Positions 42,642 to 54,239 of a stretch of DNA of 64,000 nucleotides are shown in pieces (position 1 is the stretch's first letter; each line of letters starts with the position of its first letter). The notes under the pieces were generated by a model. It saw nothing but the letters and a program-made list of their open reading frames with translations. It made no database searches and was not told the origin of the DNA. The position numbers and the translations under genes were made by a program. Source of the stretch: Pictodentalium vernedei (lineage: Eukaryota > Mollusca > Scaphopoda > Dentaliida > Dentaliidae); assembly GCA_031216915.1 (NCBI GenBank), contig CM062296.1, positions 147,795,340-147,859,339 of the forward strand, read 5' to 3'.

Positions 42642-43076
42642 TTATTTTATTTTTCTATTCTCTCCCTTATTTATATCAACAAGAAAACTTAGTCCTGTCG
42701 TATGCCCCCCACCCCCCTCCAGCAATAATTTCGAGACACATCCCTTGTCTTCCAAAGTCAGACTTCTACACGCCAATTTCATTTCTCCCGAACCGGTGGG
42801 CCTGTCTAGCCCGTTACAGAAGACGAATCTCCTCCAAAACTTGATCACGTCGTTGATTAGAACGTATTCGAATGCCGGTTCGAAATACTTGACGGCCATA
42901 ACTTTCCTTTCCATCGTCAGACACGAATGATCCTCATGATCGAAGTCTAGATGATTCCAACACCCGACGCATGGTGCAAACAAGACGCGAACCAGTTATT
43001 CGTTCACGCAGAATGCGTAGGCTCTCATCAGCGCCTTTAGAAGAAACGACGCTCTCACAATCTTGGAATCGTTCAT
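42642..43076 (-). pseudogene. E2 small Cys/His protein
   Basis: It starts MNDSKIVRASFLLKALMRAY. It has a zinc-type cluster CVGCWNHLDFDHEDHSC, then FEYVLINDVIKFWRRFVFCN and MKLACRSLTLEDKGC. A cluster of similar spacing is in E3 near 55770 (CYGCTVDHPSRIQYNLC), so the gene family may be shared by both lineages. It is the last gene before the right terminal repeat. The function is unknown. It is lightly broken. Confidence 0.6.
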
Positions 43077-43180
43077 GATTTACGTATATTTTATTATCTA
43101 TTTGGTTTGATATTTTATTTAGTGTTAAATAACTATTTATTTATATATTTTTTCTCCTATATTATATCAATCACTTATTA

Positions 43181-43872
43181 TTATCTCAAACTCCTTGCGA
43201 TTTTTTTTTATCTGTTCCTCCACTAGAAATCTTCGCCGTTCGTCCACGATCGATCGCGCCGTCTAGGACCCGATGACAAACGTAGAAAATTTCCTCGATT
43301 CTAAATTTTTTCGACATTCTTAATCTCTCCCATTTTCTCTCCTGGAACTCTCAACGCGTTCTTCAACGACCGATCGCGCCGTCTAAAATGCGACGACGAA
43401 CGTTGAGAAAGAATCCGAGGGTCGATTTCCTTCCGCGCGTCCTGGCCTGGAACTCTCAATCGTTCGTCAACGACCGAATCGCACCCACCGCCGTCCAGAA
43501 CGCGAACACAAACGTCGGGAGAATTTCCTCGACTCTAATTTTTTCGACATCTTAATTTTTTATATTTTTCCGTCCTAAAACTCTCAACGCGTTCGTCAAC
43601 GACTGATCGCACCATCTAAAATGCGATGATGAACGTTACGTTTGGAAAATTCGAGGGTCGATTTCTTCCACGCGTCCTGTCCTGGAACTCTCAACCGTTC
43701 GTCAACAACTAATCGCACCATCTAAAATGCGATGATCAACGAGTGAGAGTTCCAGGACAAAATGTACAAAAAATGTTTTGCAAAAGTTTGTACATTTTAA
43801 CACTGAACTCTATGGGTACATGTACGTGTACGTATAAAAAAAGTGTCCTGGTATTCTCCTTTTCTCCCTACT
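43181..43872 (-). repeat. Right terminal inverted repeat of E2
   Basis: About 692 bp, complementary to 24985-25688 with about 5% differences by eye and two short indels. It ends CTCCTTTTCTCCCTACT. Confidence 0.95.
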
Positions 43873-43878
43873 TGTGTG
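43873..43878. repeat. Right 6-bp target duplication of E2 (TGTGTG)
   Basis: Identical to 24979-24984. Confidence 0.9.
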
Positions 43879-44140
43879 TTATATGTTTAGGTGTCCCTCT
43901 TTTATCTAATATCGGTTTTGGTTGCATAAAAGCTAGTAGCATCACAAAAACTTTGATTTTCTACAAATTTTGTTGTTTTCTGTACTAATTTTTCCAAAAG
44001 AGGCTGGCAACGCAAAGCTTCCATCAATTTAGAACAAAATACGATAGACCAAAATTACCACAAGAAAAATTTCAAGATACACCTCCATAGCCACCAATGA
44101 TGTGAATAAAGTGATTTTTTGGTAAAACTGATTGCCTTCC
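43879..44140. repeat. Host repeat unit resumed after E2
   Basis: TTATATGTTTAGGTGTCCC, GGTTTTGGTTGCATAAAAG and GTTTTCTGTACTAATTTTTC match the unit interrupted at 24984. ACGATAGACCAAAATTACCA also recalls 23520-23545. Confidence 0.7.
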
Positions 44141-45275
44141 AAATGCCATTTATCGTTATCGTGAGCATCATTTGACTAACATTTACGTTTAAATAGCTGT
44201 GGCAATGACAACAGACAAACGTTACCACTAACCATTTTTTTCTGTGTGATTTAACCCCCCGATAAACTAATCACTAGACTGGGTACAGTTTTAAAATACG
44301 AAATGTTTACACATTTTGTTTGCTATATTGCGTCAGTTTGGTGAAGGTCAAGTTGAACATTACTTTTCATGGCCTTGTATGCATTTTCCTAGCTTTATGG
44401 GAGAAAACGATGAGGAAAAATGAACCATTGCAAAGTTATAAATGTTCATTTGTCAGTCAAAAAGGTCAGTATTTGGAATCTCTAACACCACAACATCTAC
44501 AAAAGAAAATGCAGTTTGTTTCACATGTATTTCGTTTAGCGCGCGTGCACACGTGTATATTGGGTCGATAATTGCCCCAGCTCATGCAGTAGTGAATAAT
44601 ATCACAGGTCGATTCAACTGACTTGGAAAACAATGAAAAATAGAACCGTATATATACTGGGTCGATTAATATGTGGAATCTGTTATTTAAGTGAGACTTG
44701 TCGTATTTAATAATATCACTAGGTGTTATGCCACCTCTAAACTTCGAAGTACTTTTTAAAACCGTTTTTGTTATATTAGATGAGATGTTTGCGTGAATAC
44801 TCCTCAGTTTGCGATATGTCTATAGCCTACATTTAAGCATTCTTCTGCTTTGTTTATTTGGTGCGAAGAAGTGGGGTAGTTTTCCAATTTTGTTTTTTGT
44901 TTTACTACAGATACTAACCCCAAAGTGTAGACACCCCCACCCCCCCCCCCCAACACACTTATCCAATAAGCTTCAAATTCTTTAGAACAAATCTTTGAGA
45001 CTCACCACTGACAACACTTGGAGATGGTGCAGGGCAGTTCCTCTCAAAATCACCTCGGCACAGGCGTTTTGTTCCAAGTCAAGTTTCGCACCGGGATGAT
45101 TCGTCCAAAAAACCCGATCTTCACGGGGACGGGGTTGAGGGGGGGGGGGTGAGAGGGATGACCTTTCATGTGCTTTCGAGGGTAGATATTAATCCCCCTC
45201 CCATAGTCTCGAACCACGCCTAATAAACTTGAAATTATTTCAAACTAATTTCTTGTTAATCACCTGTAACCTGGT
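44141..45275. other. Host sequence, no gene recognised
   Basis: AT-rich, with a C run near 44935-44951 and a G run near 45138. ORFs present are short and lack family resemblance. Confidence 0.4.
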
Positions 45276-45525
45276 GGTACAGGGTTGACTAGAATCCCCT
45301 CAAAAGGTCCACTTCAAGCCCCTCTAAAGGTAACTGAACGGTACATGGTTGACTAGAATCCCCTCAAAATGTCCACTTCAAGTCCATCCAAAGTGTAAAT
45401 AAACGGTACAAGGTTAATTATAATCCCCTCGAAAGGTCCACATCAAGCCCCTCTAAAATGTAACTGAACGGTACAGGGTTGACTAGAATCCCCTTCAAAG
45501 GTCCATTTCAAGCCCCTCTTACCGC
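45276..45525. repeat. Four-copy tandem repeat, about 65 bp
   Basis: Copies start at about 45276, 45340, 45405 and 45470, each holding GGTACAGGGTTGACTAGAAT, CCCCTCAAAAGGTCCACTTC and AAGCCCCTCTAAA. Confidence 0.92.
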
Positions 45526-47448
45526 GGGTTTCACTCATGTTCGTTTGTTTTTGAACTAGGGCCACAAGAAAATCAGAAATAAAATAAAATAACACTGAAA
45601 TAAGGATATTTTATTTTTAAAAATGCTCCAGGAAAAGGGAGAGTGTGGCAGACGGCAAAAATGTGAACAAACTGTGTCAAACATTACTAGTTCTAAAGTT
45701 CAGGTACTGAAACGGGGAGACCACAAAATAAAGGAATATACATTGGAATATATAAAATGTACCATTCACAATACAATATAGTATGACGAATCGCAGACGG
45801 ATGGACAAGTGGTCAGACGTTCTACCACTATGACAAATTTCGTATGAATTTTTAAACCTGCATTTTACTTGTTATAATACATTCGCCATGAGACAGACCA
45901 TTATAGTTTCAAAGAAACTTGTTTTCTGCTTTCAAAAGCGAACGATTTAATCAAACTGCCGACAAAATAATATATTTAGTAAATGCACCCAACACATCTA
46001 ACACCCACGACTACGGCTAAAAGTCCTTAGGAAGTAGAGATGAAACTGTAGGTTTTAGATCACAACGTAAGTGATTTAAACAGACAGGGACATGGGTTTT
46101 AGCACATTGTGCAGCCAGTAAAATTGCTAGCTAAATTTACAGTACCGCAGAACCGAAACTTTATGCAAACCAATTCTTCATTGGCCATGTTAAAAACACA
46201 GACAAATCAAAACTCGGTTTGCACAAAGTGTTCGGCTAAACTGCAAAAATGGTGAACAAAGTACAAAACATTTTTTCTGTATTAAAATCTTACTAAATGA
46301 GGTAAATTCCTAGATTTCTCGAGACACAGAGAAAATATGTGAATATAAAATTCACTTGACGTAAGCTACGCTTATTTTACCAGTGTATACTATTTGAACG
46401 GATATATAAGCTACACCGAAAACGAAATCCGTCACACTCTCCCCACCTTAAAAAAAAATTTACAATTTTGTAAAAAAAACAATAATTAATAAAACAAAAT
46501 TTGCACTGCCATATCTCTACTAGTTTCATAAACTACCAGGTTTCTTGCTGATTCTTCCATCTTTTGCAATCACGATACGGACGTCTTCGGCGTCGTATTC
46601 CTCATTTATATGAATAGGGATTAGAGGAGTATCCATCTTCCGCTTCCGCTGTTTTCTTCCCCTCTCCTGTATATGCACCCTCGGTTGAGGACAGACAAAT
46701 CCCAAAAGATCAATATATTTCGAATTACACTGCTAAACATTGACCACATCCGACATCAAACTATGTGCACCCTCAACAGACTTGTTATGTTTTCTTATAA
46801 GATGTAGACGTATCTCACCACATTTAACGTCCACAATTAATCACGCCTCGAAGGGCAGCACCACCACTCTACAGTATCCACATTAAAACTTTGGTAATAG
46901 GCTATGTACGTAGCCTATTACCAAAGCAAACACGCGTGAATCACACTTTACAACAGGGCACGCCATTTCCTCCTCAGGTCATTCCATAATATCTTGGTCA
47001 ATATCTGCCACCTCTTGATTTGTCACTCCAATGTCGAATACATCCATAATGTAATGAAGGATATTTATAAGTAACCGAAATAAATATTAATTCCTACCCC
47101 ATGTGTTTCCAAGATCAGACACTGTTTCAATTATTATGAATTCATTGAATTACATTCAGCAAACAGTTTCCTCGTACTATTCAGTTAGTAATTTTAATAC
47201 CTCGCCGCAATTTTCATCCCGAGAATGTCTACTAAATCTTTCTGTCACAATTTGGATCAATTTTAAAGCACGTGCCGAATTTGCAGACAAACCAAAGATC
47301 AAACTCCTATGACGGTTAACTTCAAAATTCTCAAATTCTATTCACACAAAGCCAAATTTATTTTCTGATCAAAATAAGATATTTTATTACACGCCTGTTC
47401 TATGAAATCCCCATCTACAGCAACACTAAACCATGCGGAAAATTAAAA
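45526..47448. other. Host sequence with possible old repeat remnants
   Basis: No gene is recognised. A perfect palindrome lies at 46889-46926 (arms CTTTGGTAATAGGCTA, loop of 6). The last part (about 47380-47448) is a copy of the host repeat also found at 19580-19705. Text such as CACACTCTCCCCACCTTA near 46435 suggests an old element, but no end structure or protein was seen. Confidence 0.4.
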
Positions 47449-47454
47449 TCCGTT
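47449..47454. repeat. Left 6-bp target duplication of E3 (TCCGTT)
   Basis: Identical to 63870-63875. The undisturbed site is visible in the paralogous host repeat near 19661-19666. Confidence 0.93.
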
Positions 47455-47552
47455 AGTAGTATGTCTCGTTTATTTGAGGTACAGGTTGCCGGACCTGGTG
47501 CCTGACCCCGGAAGTGACGCCATGTCACCTGACCCAGTGGCGCCATGTTGTG

Positions 47553-48372
47553 TTAATAATAATAATATACACATTTATATAGCGCCAGAATTACAGTTCA
47601 GAAGATATAGAACCATATTCTAAGGCTCTGTACATGTTACTGAGCTCGTGCAAATATACAAACGGAATATATACAGTATCTTACAGTCCACAACATCACT
47701 TATCGGCTTTTTGAAACAGGTATGTTTTGAGATCTTTCTTGAAAAGGTTGACATTTGACAGTCTTTTTAGATGTTCTGGTAAATTATTCCACAAGTGAGG
47801 ACCAGCAAATGAGAATGACCTATCTCCAAATGTCTTACACCTGTGTTTTGAAACATGAAGCAGCATTTTACCATCGGACCTCAGGTTGTATTGACACACA
47901 TTCTTGGTATTAAGGAGTTCTTCTAAGTAGGCTGGTGACATGTTATTTTGTGTCTTAAAATCTAATAATAAGTTTTGAAAATTATTCTGTACTTGACTGA
48001 AAGCCAGTGCATATCTCTCAGAACAGGAGTGATGTGTTGAGATCGTGATACCCTGTATACCACTCGGCCTGATGCATTTATTACCATCTGCAGGCGAGAG
48101 TACTGATATTGCGGAAGGCTGAACAGTAAGGCATTACAATAATCCAAATGTGAAGTTACAAAGGCATGAACTAGGGTTTTTGTTGAGTCTTTGGTGAGGA
48201 GCTGTCTTATCTGTTTAACTTTGTAAAGACCTCTGAAAGCCTTAGTACACATATTTGTAGCATGTATGTCCATAGACATGGTAGAGTCGAAGAAGGCATC
48301 AAGATTACGTAAACTGTTACTTGCCCTGGTAGCGGAATCTCCTACATTCACTAAATTGATGTCAACTTTAGT
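47553..48372 (-). mobile_element. 5-prime-truncated CR1/L2-like LINE in the E3 left repeat
   Basis: Minus-strand fragment of about 820 bp carrying the end of the reverse-transcriptase protein: SHLDYCNALLFSLPQYQYSR, SRSQHITPVLRDMHWLSVKY, GDRSFSFAGPHLWNNLPEHL and NVNLFKKDLKTYLFQ. This is the classic CR1/L2/Rex C-terminus. The frame shifts near 47965. The 3-prime end is a short UTR with GCGCTATATAAATG and a TTA/TAA repeat tail. The target text TGTTGT occurs at both edges. The catalytic part of the RT is absent, as is usual for truncated LINE copies. Confidence 0.88.
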
Positions 48373-48714
48373 GTTGTCGTGGTAACACACGCGAGCGGCC
48401 ATAGTGATATGTGGTGTTAGTGCACATGCGCAGCGCGTGTCGTTAGGGTGATACGTGTTTCCGTCGTCCACTTTGTATACTGGAGGCCACCATCTTGGTT
48501 TCTATGGTAGCATGTGGTTGCTATATGACCTAAAACCTTCTTATAGGACAGGGGTATGTTCTGAGGGTGTGTTCGATTAAATAGGAGTAAATATAATTTT
48601 CACAAACAACCCGCCAATCCCTTCAAATCTCAAAAATCCACTTTTATTTACTGCGGATTCTTCAAGAATCCCTTTTAGGACCGCAATGCCGTATATGTTA
48701 ATAGTAGCACGTAG

Positions 48715-48780
48715 TCAGGTCATGATTAGCCATTGTGCATAAATATGTGACCTTAAACCCCAATAAATAATAATAATAAT
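48715..48780 (+). mobile_element. SINE tail fragment in the E3 left repeat
   Basis: 66-bp insert CAGGTCATGATTAGCCATTG followed by ...CCCAATAAATAATAATAAT. It is flanked by a 15-bp duplication AATAGTAGCACGTAG at 48700-48714 and 48781-48795. It is the 3-prime end of the SINE family found in E1 and E2. The right repeat of E3 has the uninterrupted site near 63455-63475. Confidence 0.88.
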
Positions 48781-49270
48781 AATAGTAGCACGTAGTGCTA
48801 TAGTACTGAGGGAAACCGGGGTAAGTTCGATTGAATACGTGTAAATCTTGTTACCCAAATAAACCCGATAATCCCTCCAAATCGCCGAAATTAATTTATT
48901 TCCCCTAGAATCATTTTAGGATGGCCACAACTTGGTACCGAGAGGCACCAGATACCGAGAAGGCCCCGAGGGGTAAGTTCGATTGAACTAGAGCAGTTTT
49001 TACTCATTCAGATTTTCCCAGAATCTCCGTTTAGAATATACTATGACGTTTTTCCCCAATAATAAGAACGTTCCTTTGGTCATTACCCTGAATCCTCTGT
49101 TTCGACCTGGAACTATATTTTTATAAATTCCTACGCTCTATTTTTATTAACATCTTTAACTGACCCCCTAAATAATTGTTAGGGTCTGTATTTAACAATT
49201 TCTTTAAATGACACCCCCAACTACATGATTTTAAATAATGAATTTAATGAGGATCAAGATGATTCTACAC

Positions 49271-49500
49271 CAACCAATCAGAGCGAAGCTAATCCCCCAA
49301 TCAGATTAGTATCTTCCAATTGTGTTTCTTTCCCATAGACATCTATACTAATTTTCTAACTTTCCCAACTTTAACCTATAATCCTATAGGAAATAAACAC
49401 AAACGCCCACCGAGAATGAAAATATCGGTAAAAAAACGTTGCGACGTCGTGACGTTTTCAAAAACGTCCGTAACGTAGATATAAATTCCGAAATAGAGTA
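49271..49500 (+). promoter_or_regulatory. Promoter repeat copy 1 of E3
   Basis: About 230 bp matched by 55039-55265. Shared blocks are ACCAATCAGA, ATCTATACTAATTTTCTAA, TTCCCAACTTTAACCT, CCTATAGGAAATAAACACAA and TTTTCAAAAACGTCCGT, then a TATA-like GATATAAAT at 49478-49486. It lies directly upstream of the zinc-finger gene. Confidence 0.75.
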
Positions 49501-49531
49501 ACTTCGCGTCATTCTGTTTCGACCCTCGGAA

Positions 49532-50167
49532 ATGAACACATCGTTAGAGATTTTTCTACAGCAATTTTGCCTTCGCAAAAATTGTATGAAGATGGAGTCT
49601 GAAGCTGCTCCTGCCGTTACCAGGACTGATGTTTATGCCTGTGAAGAGTGTGGGAAGACCTTTACAGATCGTCGGAACCGGAACCGCCATGTGCGCACCC
49701 AGTACGGTGAAGAGAAAACCCACGACTGCACCAATCGTAACAAAACCTTTACCAGAAAAGAAGATTTGATTAACCACCAGAAGAAATGTTTGGATACCTA
49801 TACATGCATGGAATGCGGTCAGCAGTTTAACCAACTACTCCATTTCCACCGGCACCAGAGCATCGCCCACCGAGCAATTCCTGTACCAGCTAAAAGGAAG
49901 ACTGATAAACCGAAGAGGGGACCAACCAAACAACCGCGGATCACGACGACCACCCGGTATGATATTGACTCGATCGATTTTGAACAGAATATGATGTCCG
50001 AAAAAGAGACCGATGAGATGTTGTCCATATACGAAGATAACTGGAGTTCTATTAGAACTCGCCAAATGGTGAATAGAAGAGTCCATGACCAGTATAACTA
50101 CCGGATCAACAATGTGGACCTGAACATGACGAATGATGAATTGATGACCTCCATATTTCTACCATAA
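49532..50167 (+). CDS. E3 C2H2 zinc-finger protein
   Basis: Open frame of up to 211 residues. Finger blocks are YACEECGKTFTDRRNRNRHV, THDCTNRNKTFTRKEDLINH and YTCMECGQQFNQLLHFHRHQ, then a basic linker PAKRKTDKPKRGPTKQPRI and an acidic tail. It probably binds DNA or regulates transcription of the element or host. The start may be the ATG at 49532 or the internal one at 49586-49591 (MKMESEAAPAVTRTD). It is the first gene after the left repeat and is driven by promoter copy 1. The frame is intact. Confidence 0.7.
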   Translation: MNTSLEIFLQQFCLRKNCMKMESEAAPAVTRTDVYACEECGKTFTDRRNRNRHVRTQYGEEKTHDCTNRNKTFTRKEDLINHQKKCLDTYTCMECGQQFNQLLHFHRHQSIAHRAIPVPAKRKTDKPKRGPTKQPRITTTTRYDIDSIDFEQNMMSEKETDEMLSIYEDNWSSIRTRQMVNRRVHDQYNYRINNVDLNMTNDELMTSIFLP

Positions 50168-50199
50168 CAGCTGAGATTTAAGATTTTGGTTTTATCCTG

Positions 50200-53100
50200 A
50201 GACACAATTAAACGAATGAACTGAAGTATTACCACCCATCACAAAACAACGGCCAGGTACTTGATGTTCCACACCTCGTATGCAAGTTAAAATGACCAAA
50301 CACCGAATGGCTAGAAGAGAGAGTTACTAATACCACCTTTTATTTGAATAAGCCGAAAGACCGCCCAGTTGGAATGGTAGAAGATCTTCCATATAACATT
50401 CTCCAGAACAAAGATAAACAACGCCAGTTTACCTACGAAGACAACCTTTGTATCTTCCGATGTTTAGCTCTATGGAGTGGTTCAACAACACACAATTTGA
50501 ATAATACAACAGATGCAAAGCACAACAAATATACAAAAAAGCCACCGAATGGATTCCATGGAGTAACCTTAGCCGAATTACCTGACCTGGAGAAATGTTT
50601 TGAAGTTAATATCCAAGTATATGAGCATGTCAAGAATGATGATGACCAAATTGTTGCCAAACTAGTCCAGAGATCTCAAAGTAAGTTTGAGAATACCATG
50701 TATGTGAACGAACGCCTACAAGAACCATTTTAGCTACATCATCGAAAAAGACCAATACTGTAAATCATTTGAATGCAGCAAATGCGGCAAATTATGGAAA
50801 AAAGTATACAAACTTAATCGTCACGAGAAGACATGTACAGATGAAGTGAAGTGCCAGTATGTTGATGGTGTATACCATCCATCCCAGTCCATATTTGATC
50901 TGTTAGAAGATGAAAGTTAGGTTTGAAATGCTTGAAAGAAAGAAAAAGTTCCATCCATACCGTGCAACCTTTGATTTTGAAAGTTACTTTAACAAGTCCA
51001 GTCCACTTGCCAGCAGTGATAAACTGATGTGGGAAGCAGAACACCGACCATTGGGTGCAAGCGTATGTAGTAATGTTCCAGAATACCAAGAACCGAAGTG
51101 TTTTATTACTAACGGAAATTCCCAAAGAACTTGTTGAAGCAATGATGACTTATCTCACAGATATTTCATCTCATTGCCACCTCCTTACGCATACCTATCA
51201 TGCGTGAACTTTACTTCATCCCGGAGAGAAAATTGATGAAACGCTGGAAGCGGAAGCCCGAGCTACTGGAGAAGATACATCCAAGATGTTCCCTTTACAG
51301 AAGTTGGAGAAGAAATTTCAATACTACCAACACGAGATGCCCGTTATTGCATTCAACTCTGGAAAAAACGACATGAATGTAGGCAAGCGTGAACTGATGG
51401 CATACCTGAAGAGACAGAATCCACTCAAGTTTGCAGTCAAGAAATCTGATAGTTACATGTGTGTCTTCACAGAATCTTTCAAGTTTGTCGATATTTGCAA
51501 CTACCTCGCCCCAGAATTCAGCTATGGCAAGTTTTTGAAAGCATTTGGATGTTCCGTGACAAAGAGATTTTTTACCATATGAATGAATCGACAGCTTGGA
51601 GAAAGTGAATCAAGACCATGACGCCTTCTACAATTCTCTAAAGAAAGAAAATATATCCAATGAAGAATACCAGTACTGCCAGCATGTATGGAACGACCTG
51701 GAGATGACAACTTTTCATGATTTTCTGATCTGGTACTCTAACTGAGATGTAAAACAATTCCTTATAGCTCTCTATCAAGAGCGCCAAATCGACATGTTTA
51801 AAGATGGTATCAGTGTTCCGGGCCTTACATTGAAATACCTGTTCCAGACCATGAACGATGACACCTACTTCACGTTATTTAACCAGAAAAACAAAGACCT
51901 GCATCACTTAGTGAAAGATAATATCGTTGGTGGACCTTCAATTATCTTCAACCGGTACCACAAGAAAGATGTAACCCGAATCAGAGAAATAAAATATGGC
52001 GAAGAAGCAAAACCACGTGGAAGTATTATAGGCTTTGATGCGAATCCATTGTACCTATGGTGCCTGATGCGAGAGATGCCAACGGGTTGATGTATTAGAC
52101 GGCGTGAAGAAAACTAGTTTAAACCTGAACATCCCATGAAGTATGGTAAACTGGCTGAACAATGGTTAGAGTTTCTACCGATAAGAGATGACATCCACAT
52201 CAGACATCCGTTGAACGGAGATGAGAAAATGATCGGTCGACGACAGTTGTCTGTTGATGGTTGGTGCAAAGAGACAAAGACTGTATACCAATGCCATGGC
52301 TGCTGTTAGCACGGGCATACCTGCATGAAAGATAAGAATGGGTTTCCTATCCTCCATAATGAAGTCAGAGATAAACCCTAGAAAGAAATGCTACAAGACA
52401 CCCGTACCAATGCAAAGTACACCACCGACTTGGGCTATAGACTCGTTGAAATCTGAGAGTGCGAGTGGAGAGAGATGAAGAAGACGGATGCCACACTAAA
52501 AGCATTCCGAAAAGATAAATTTACGGACAAAAGGAGAATTATTGAAGAATGTGAAGTCCGATGAACTGTTTGGTTTGATTGAATGTGATGTACATGTACC
52601 AGATCACCTGAACGAGTACTTTGCAGAGATGACACCTATCTTCAAGAATACAGATATCTCCATAGATGATATTGGTGAACACATGAAGTCCTTTACTGAG
52701 AAGAATGGAATGATGAAGATCGGAAATTATGTAGCAGGACAACATGTTGTTTGCAGCCCATTTGCTGCAGTGTCACCTCCAACATGGTATTGAAGTTGAC
52801 CACGTCTACAAACAAATCAAGAAGATGTTTTGAGAAATTTGAAAATGAAGTATCCGAAGCCAGAAGACAAGGAGATGTTGACACTAACAAGTCTAGCGTT
52901 GCCGACACCATGGAGCTGTTGGGAAATTCTGGATATCGCAAAACCGTTACCAACAAAGAGAGGCATCGACGTGTGTGCTATTTCAATGACGAGGAAGTCA
53001 CCAAAGCTGTAAATGCCATGTCCTTCAGAGCATTGAATCCATTAGATGAAACTTTAAATGAAGTCGAACTCAACAAGAAGACAATCAAGTTGGATCTGCC

Positions 53101-53640
53101 ACTCAACATAGGATTCTTTGTGTACCAGTATGCGAAACTCCGGATGCTTCAGTTCAGTTATGATGCCATCGATACTTTTGTCATCGTCAAGGTTTCGAAT
53201 ATGCTGAAATGGACACAGATTCTGCATACTTATGTATCTCGTCACCGTCCATAGGGGCATTAGTGAAGCCAGAGAAGAGAGTAGAGTTTTACAAAGAGAA
53301 TCACAAGTGGTTTCCATCTGAGTGTTGTGATTTCCACAGAGATGATTATGTGAAAACCAAATTAGAAGGCAAAGAATGGCTGTCACTCCCGTGTTGTCAA
53401 GAAAGAAAGCGCTTTGACAGAACTCCAGGCTTGTTCTAGGTGGAATGGCAAAGAGTCGGCATTGTTGGACTTTGTAGTAAAACATGTTATTGTTACGGTG
53501 CCACCAATAAAGTCAGTTGTAAAGGAATCAGCAAACGCCACAGTGATTTGACGAAAGAGAAATATTTGCAAGTTTTGGAGACAGAGTGGGACTATCATAT
53601 TTCTACTCAAAATGAAGAGTTTTAGAAGATAGAAATAACA
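50200..53640 (+). pseudogene. E3 family B DNA polymerase (protein-primed type) remnant
   Basis: The N-terminal region has GMVEDLPYNILQNKDKQRQF, YEDNLCIFRCLALWSGST and FHGVTLAELPDLEKCFEVNI, then a Cys/His block (CGKLWKKVYKLNRHEKTC type). The exonuclease block YRATFDFESYF is near 50960. A middle block reads VIAFNSGKNDMNVGKRELMA. Motif A GFDANPLYLWCLMREMPTG is near 52030, and motif C MDTDSAYL near 53209. It belongs to a different PolB branch from that of E1/E2. It is heavily broken. Confidence 0.9.
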
Positions 53641-53826
53641 CCATACCACTAGAGATTTAACCTCCAAGAGGTATGAAGAAGAAGAAACAATTCAGTGAGT
53701 GTCATATTTTCTACAACCAGAAAAAAGTCTAGCTTTTGCCTACAAAAATCTTGTTAAGCTGACCGAAAAATTGCTAAAAAACGCAATGAATTTTAGATGG
53801 TCTACTCAATCATGTTATGTTCACAA

Positions 53827-54180
53827 AAAAAACCTAAAGTCCTATATGGCAGTCTCTTTTCGCTAATTAAAAAGTCCTTTGTGGCAAGTCCTCAAAAAGT
53901 CTTATATGGCAAGTTATCATAAAGTCCTAAATTGTGATCTCTAAAGTCCGATATGGCAGTCTCTTTCTCTAATTAAAAAGCCATAAATGACAAGTCCTCA
54001 TAAAGTCCTAAATGGCAGTCTCTAAAGTCCTATAAGGCAGTCTCTTTCTCTAATTAAAAGTTCTAAATGGCAAGTCCTCATAAAGTCCTATATGGCAGTC
54101 TTTCTTTAATGTCCTATATGGCAGTTCCTCAAAAAAGTCCTGTATGTCAATACAAAGTCTTACAAGGCAATACATAGAGA
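53827..54180. repeat. Tandem repeat array of E3, unit with AGTCCTATATGGCAGTCTCT
   Basis: Short units (CTATATGGCAGTCTCTTT, CTAATTAAAAAGTCC, AAATGGCAAGTCCTCATAAA) combined into higher-order units of about 80-110 bp. It lies just after the polymerase gene. No gene is seen. Confidence 0.88.
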
Positions 54181-54239
54181 TGGATTAAAAGTTTGTTTCT
54201 CATTTTTTTTTTATTTATTCCAATACAGAGAGTTTTTAT

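Larger units (their letters stand above)
24985..43872. mobile_element. Element E2: end-to-end fossil Polinton/Maverick-like element, 18,888 bp
   Basis: Bounded by inverted repeats 24985-25688 and 43181-43872 that begin AGTAGGGAGAAAAGGAG and end with its complement, with TGTGTG target duplications outside. It holds the replication set (PolB, integrase), maturation protease, packaging ATPase, major capsid protein, penton and fibre, so it was a virus-like element rather than a simple transposon. Genes run plus (26.7-31.0 kb), minus (31.6-31.9), plus (32.3-38.5) and minus (38.6-43.1). It is whole in outline but broken, with roughly two dozen interruptions. Its terminal repeats differ by about 5% by eye plus two short indels, making it younger than E3. 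One SINE has inserted at 31113-31466. Confidence 0.95.
47455..49070 (+). repeat. Left terminal inverted repeat of E3, with later insertions
   Basis: Matches the complement of 63192-63869. Matching blocks are TTTGAGGTACAGGTTGCCGG, TTGTATACTGGAGGCC, GGTGTGTTCGATT and GACGTTTTTCCCCAA. It is interrupted by a LINE (47553-48372) and a SINE tail (48715-48780), without which it is about 0.73 kb. Confidence 0.93.

Noticed and set aside
45526-47380. LTR retrotransposon between E2 and E3
   Set aside because: The base composition suggested an old element, but no LTR pair, primer site or Gag/Pol text was found.
47696-48471. A reverse transcriptase belonging to the Polinton E3
   Set aside because: It is a truncated CR1/L2-like LINE inserted in the left terminal repeat; the right repeat lacks it and target text repeats at its edges. 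The first ~100 bases of the longer frame belong to the terminal repeat.
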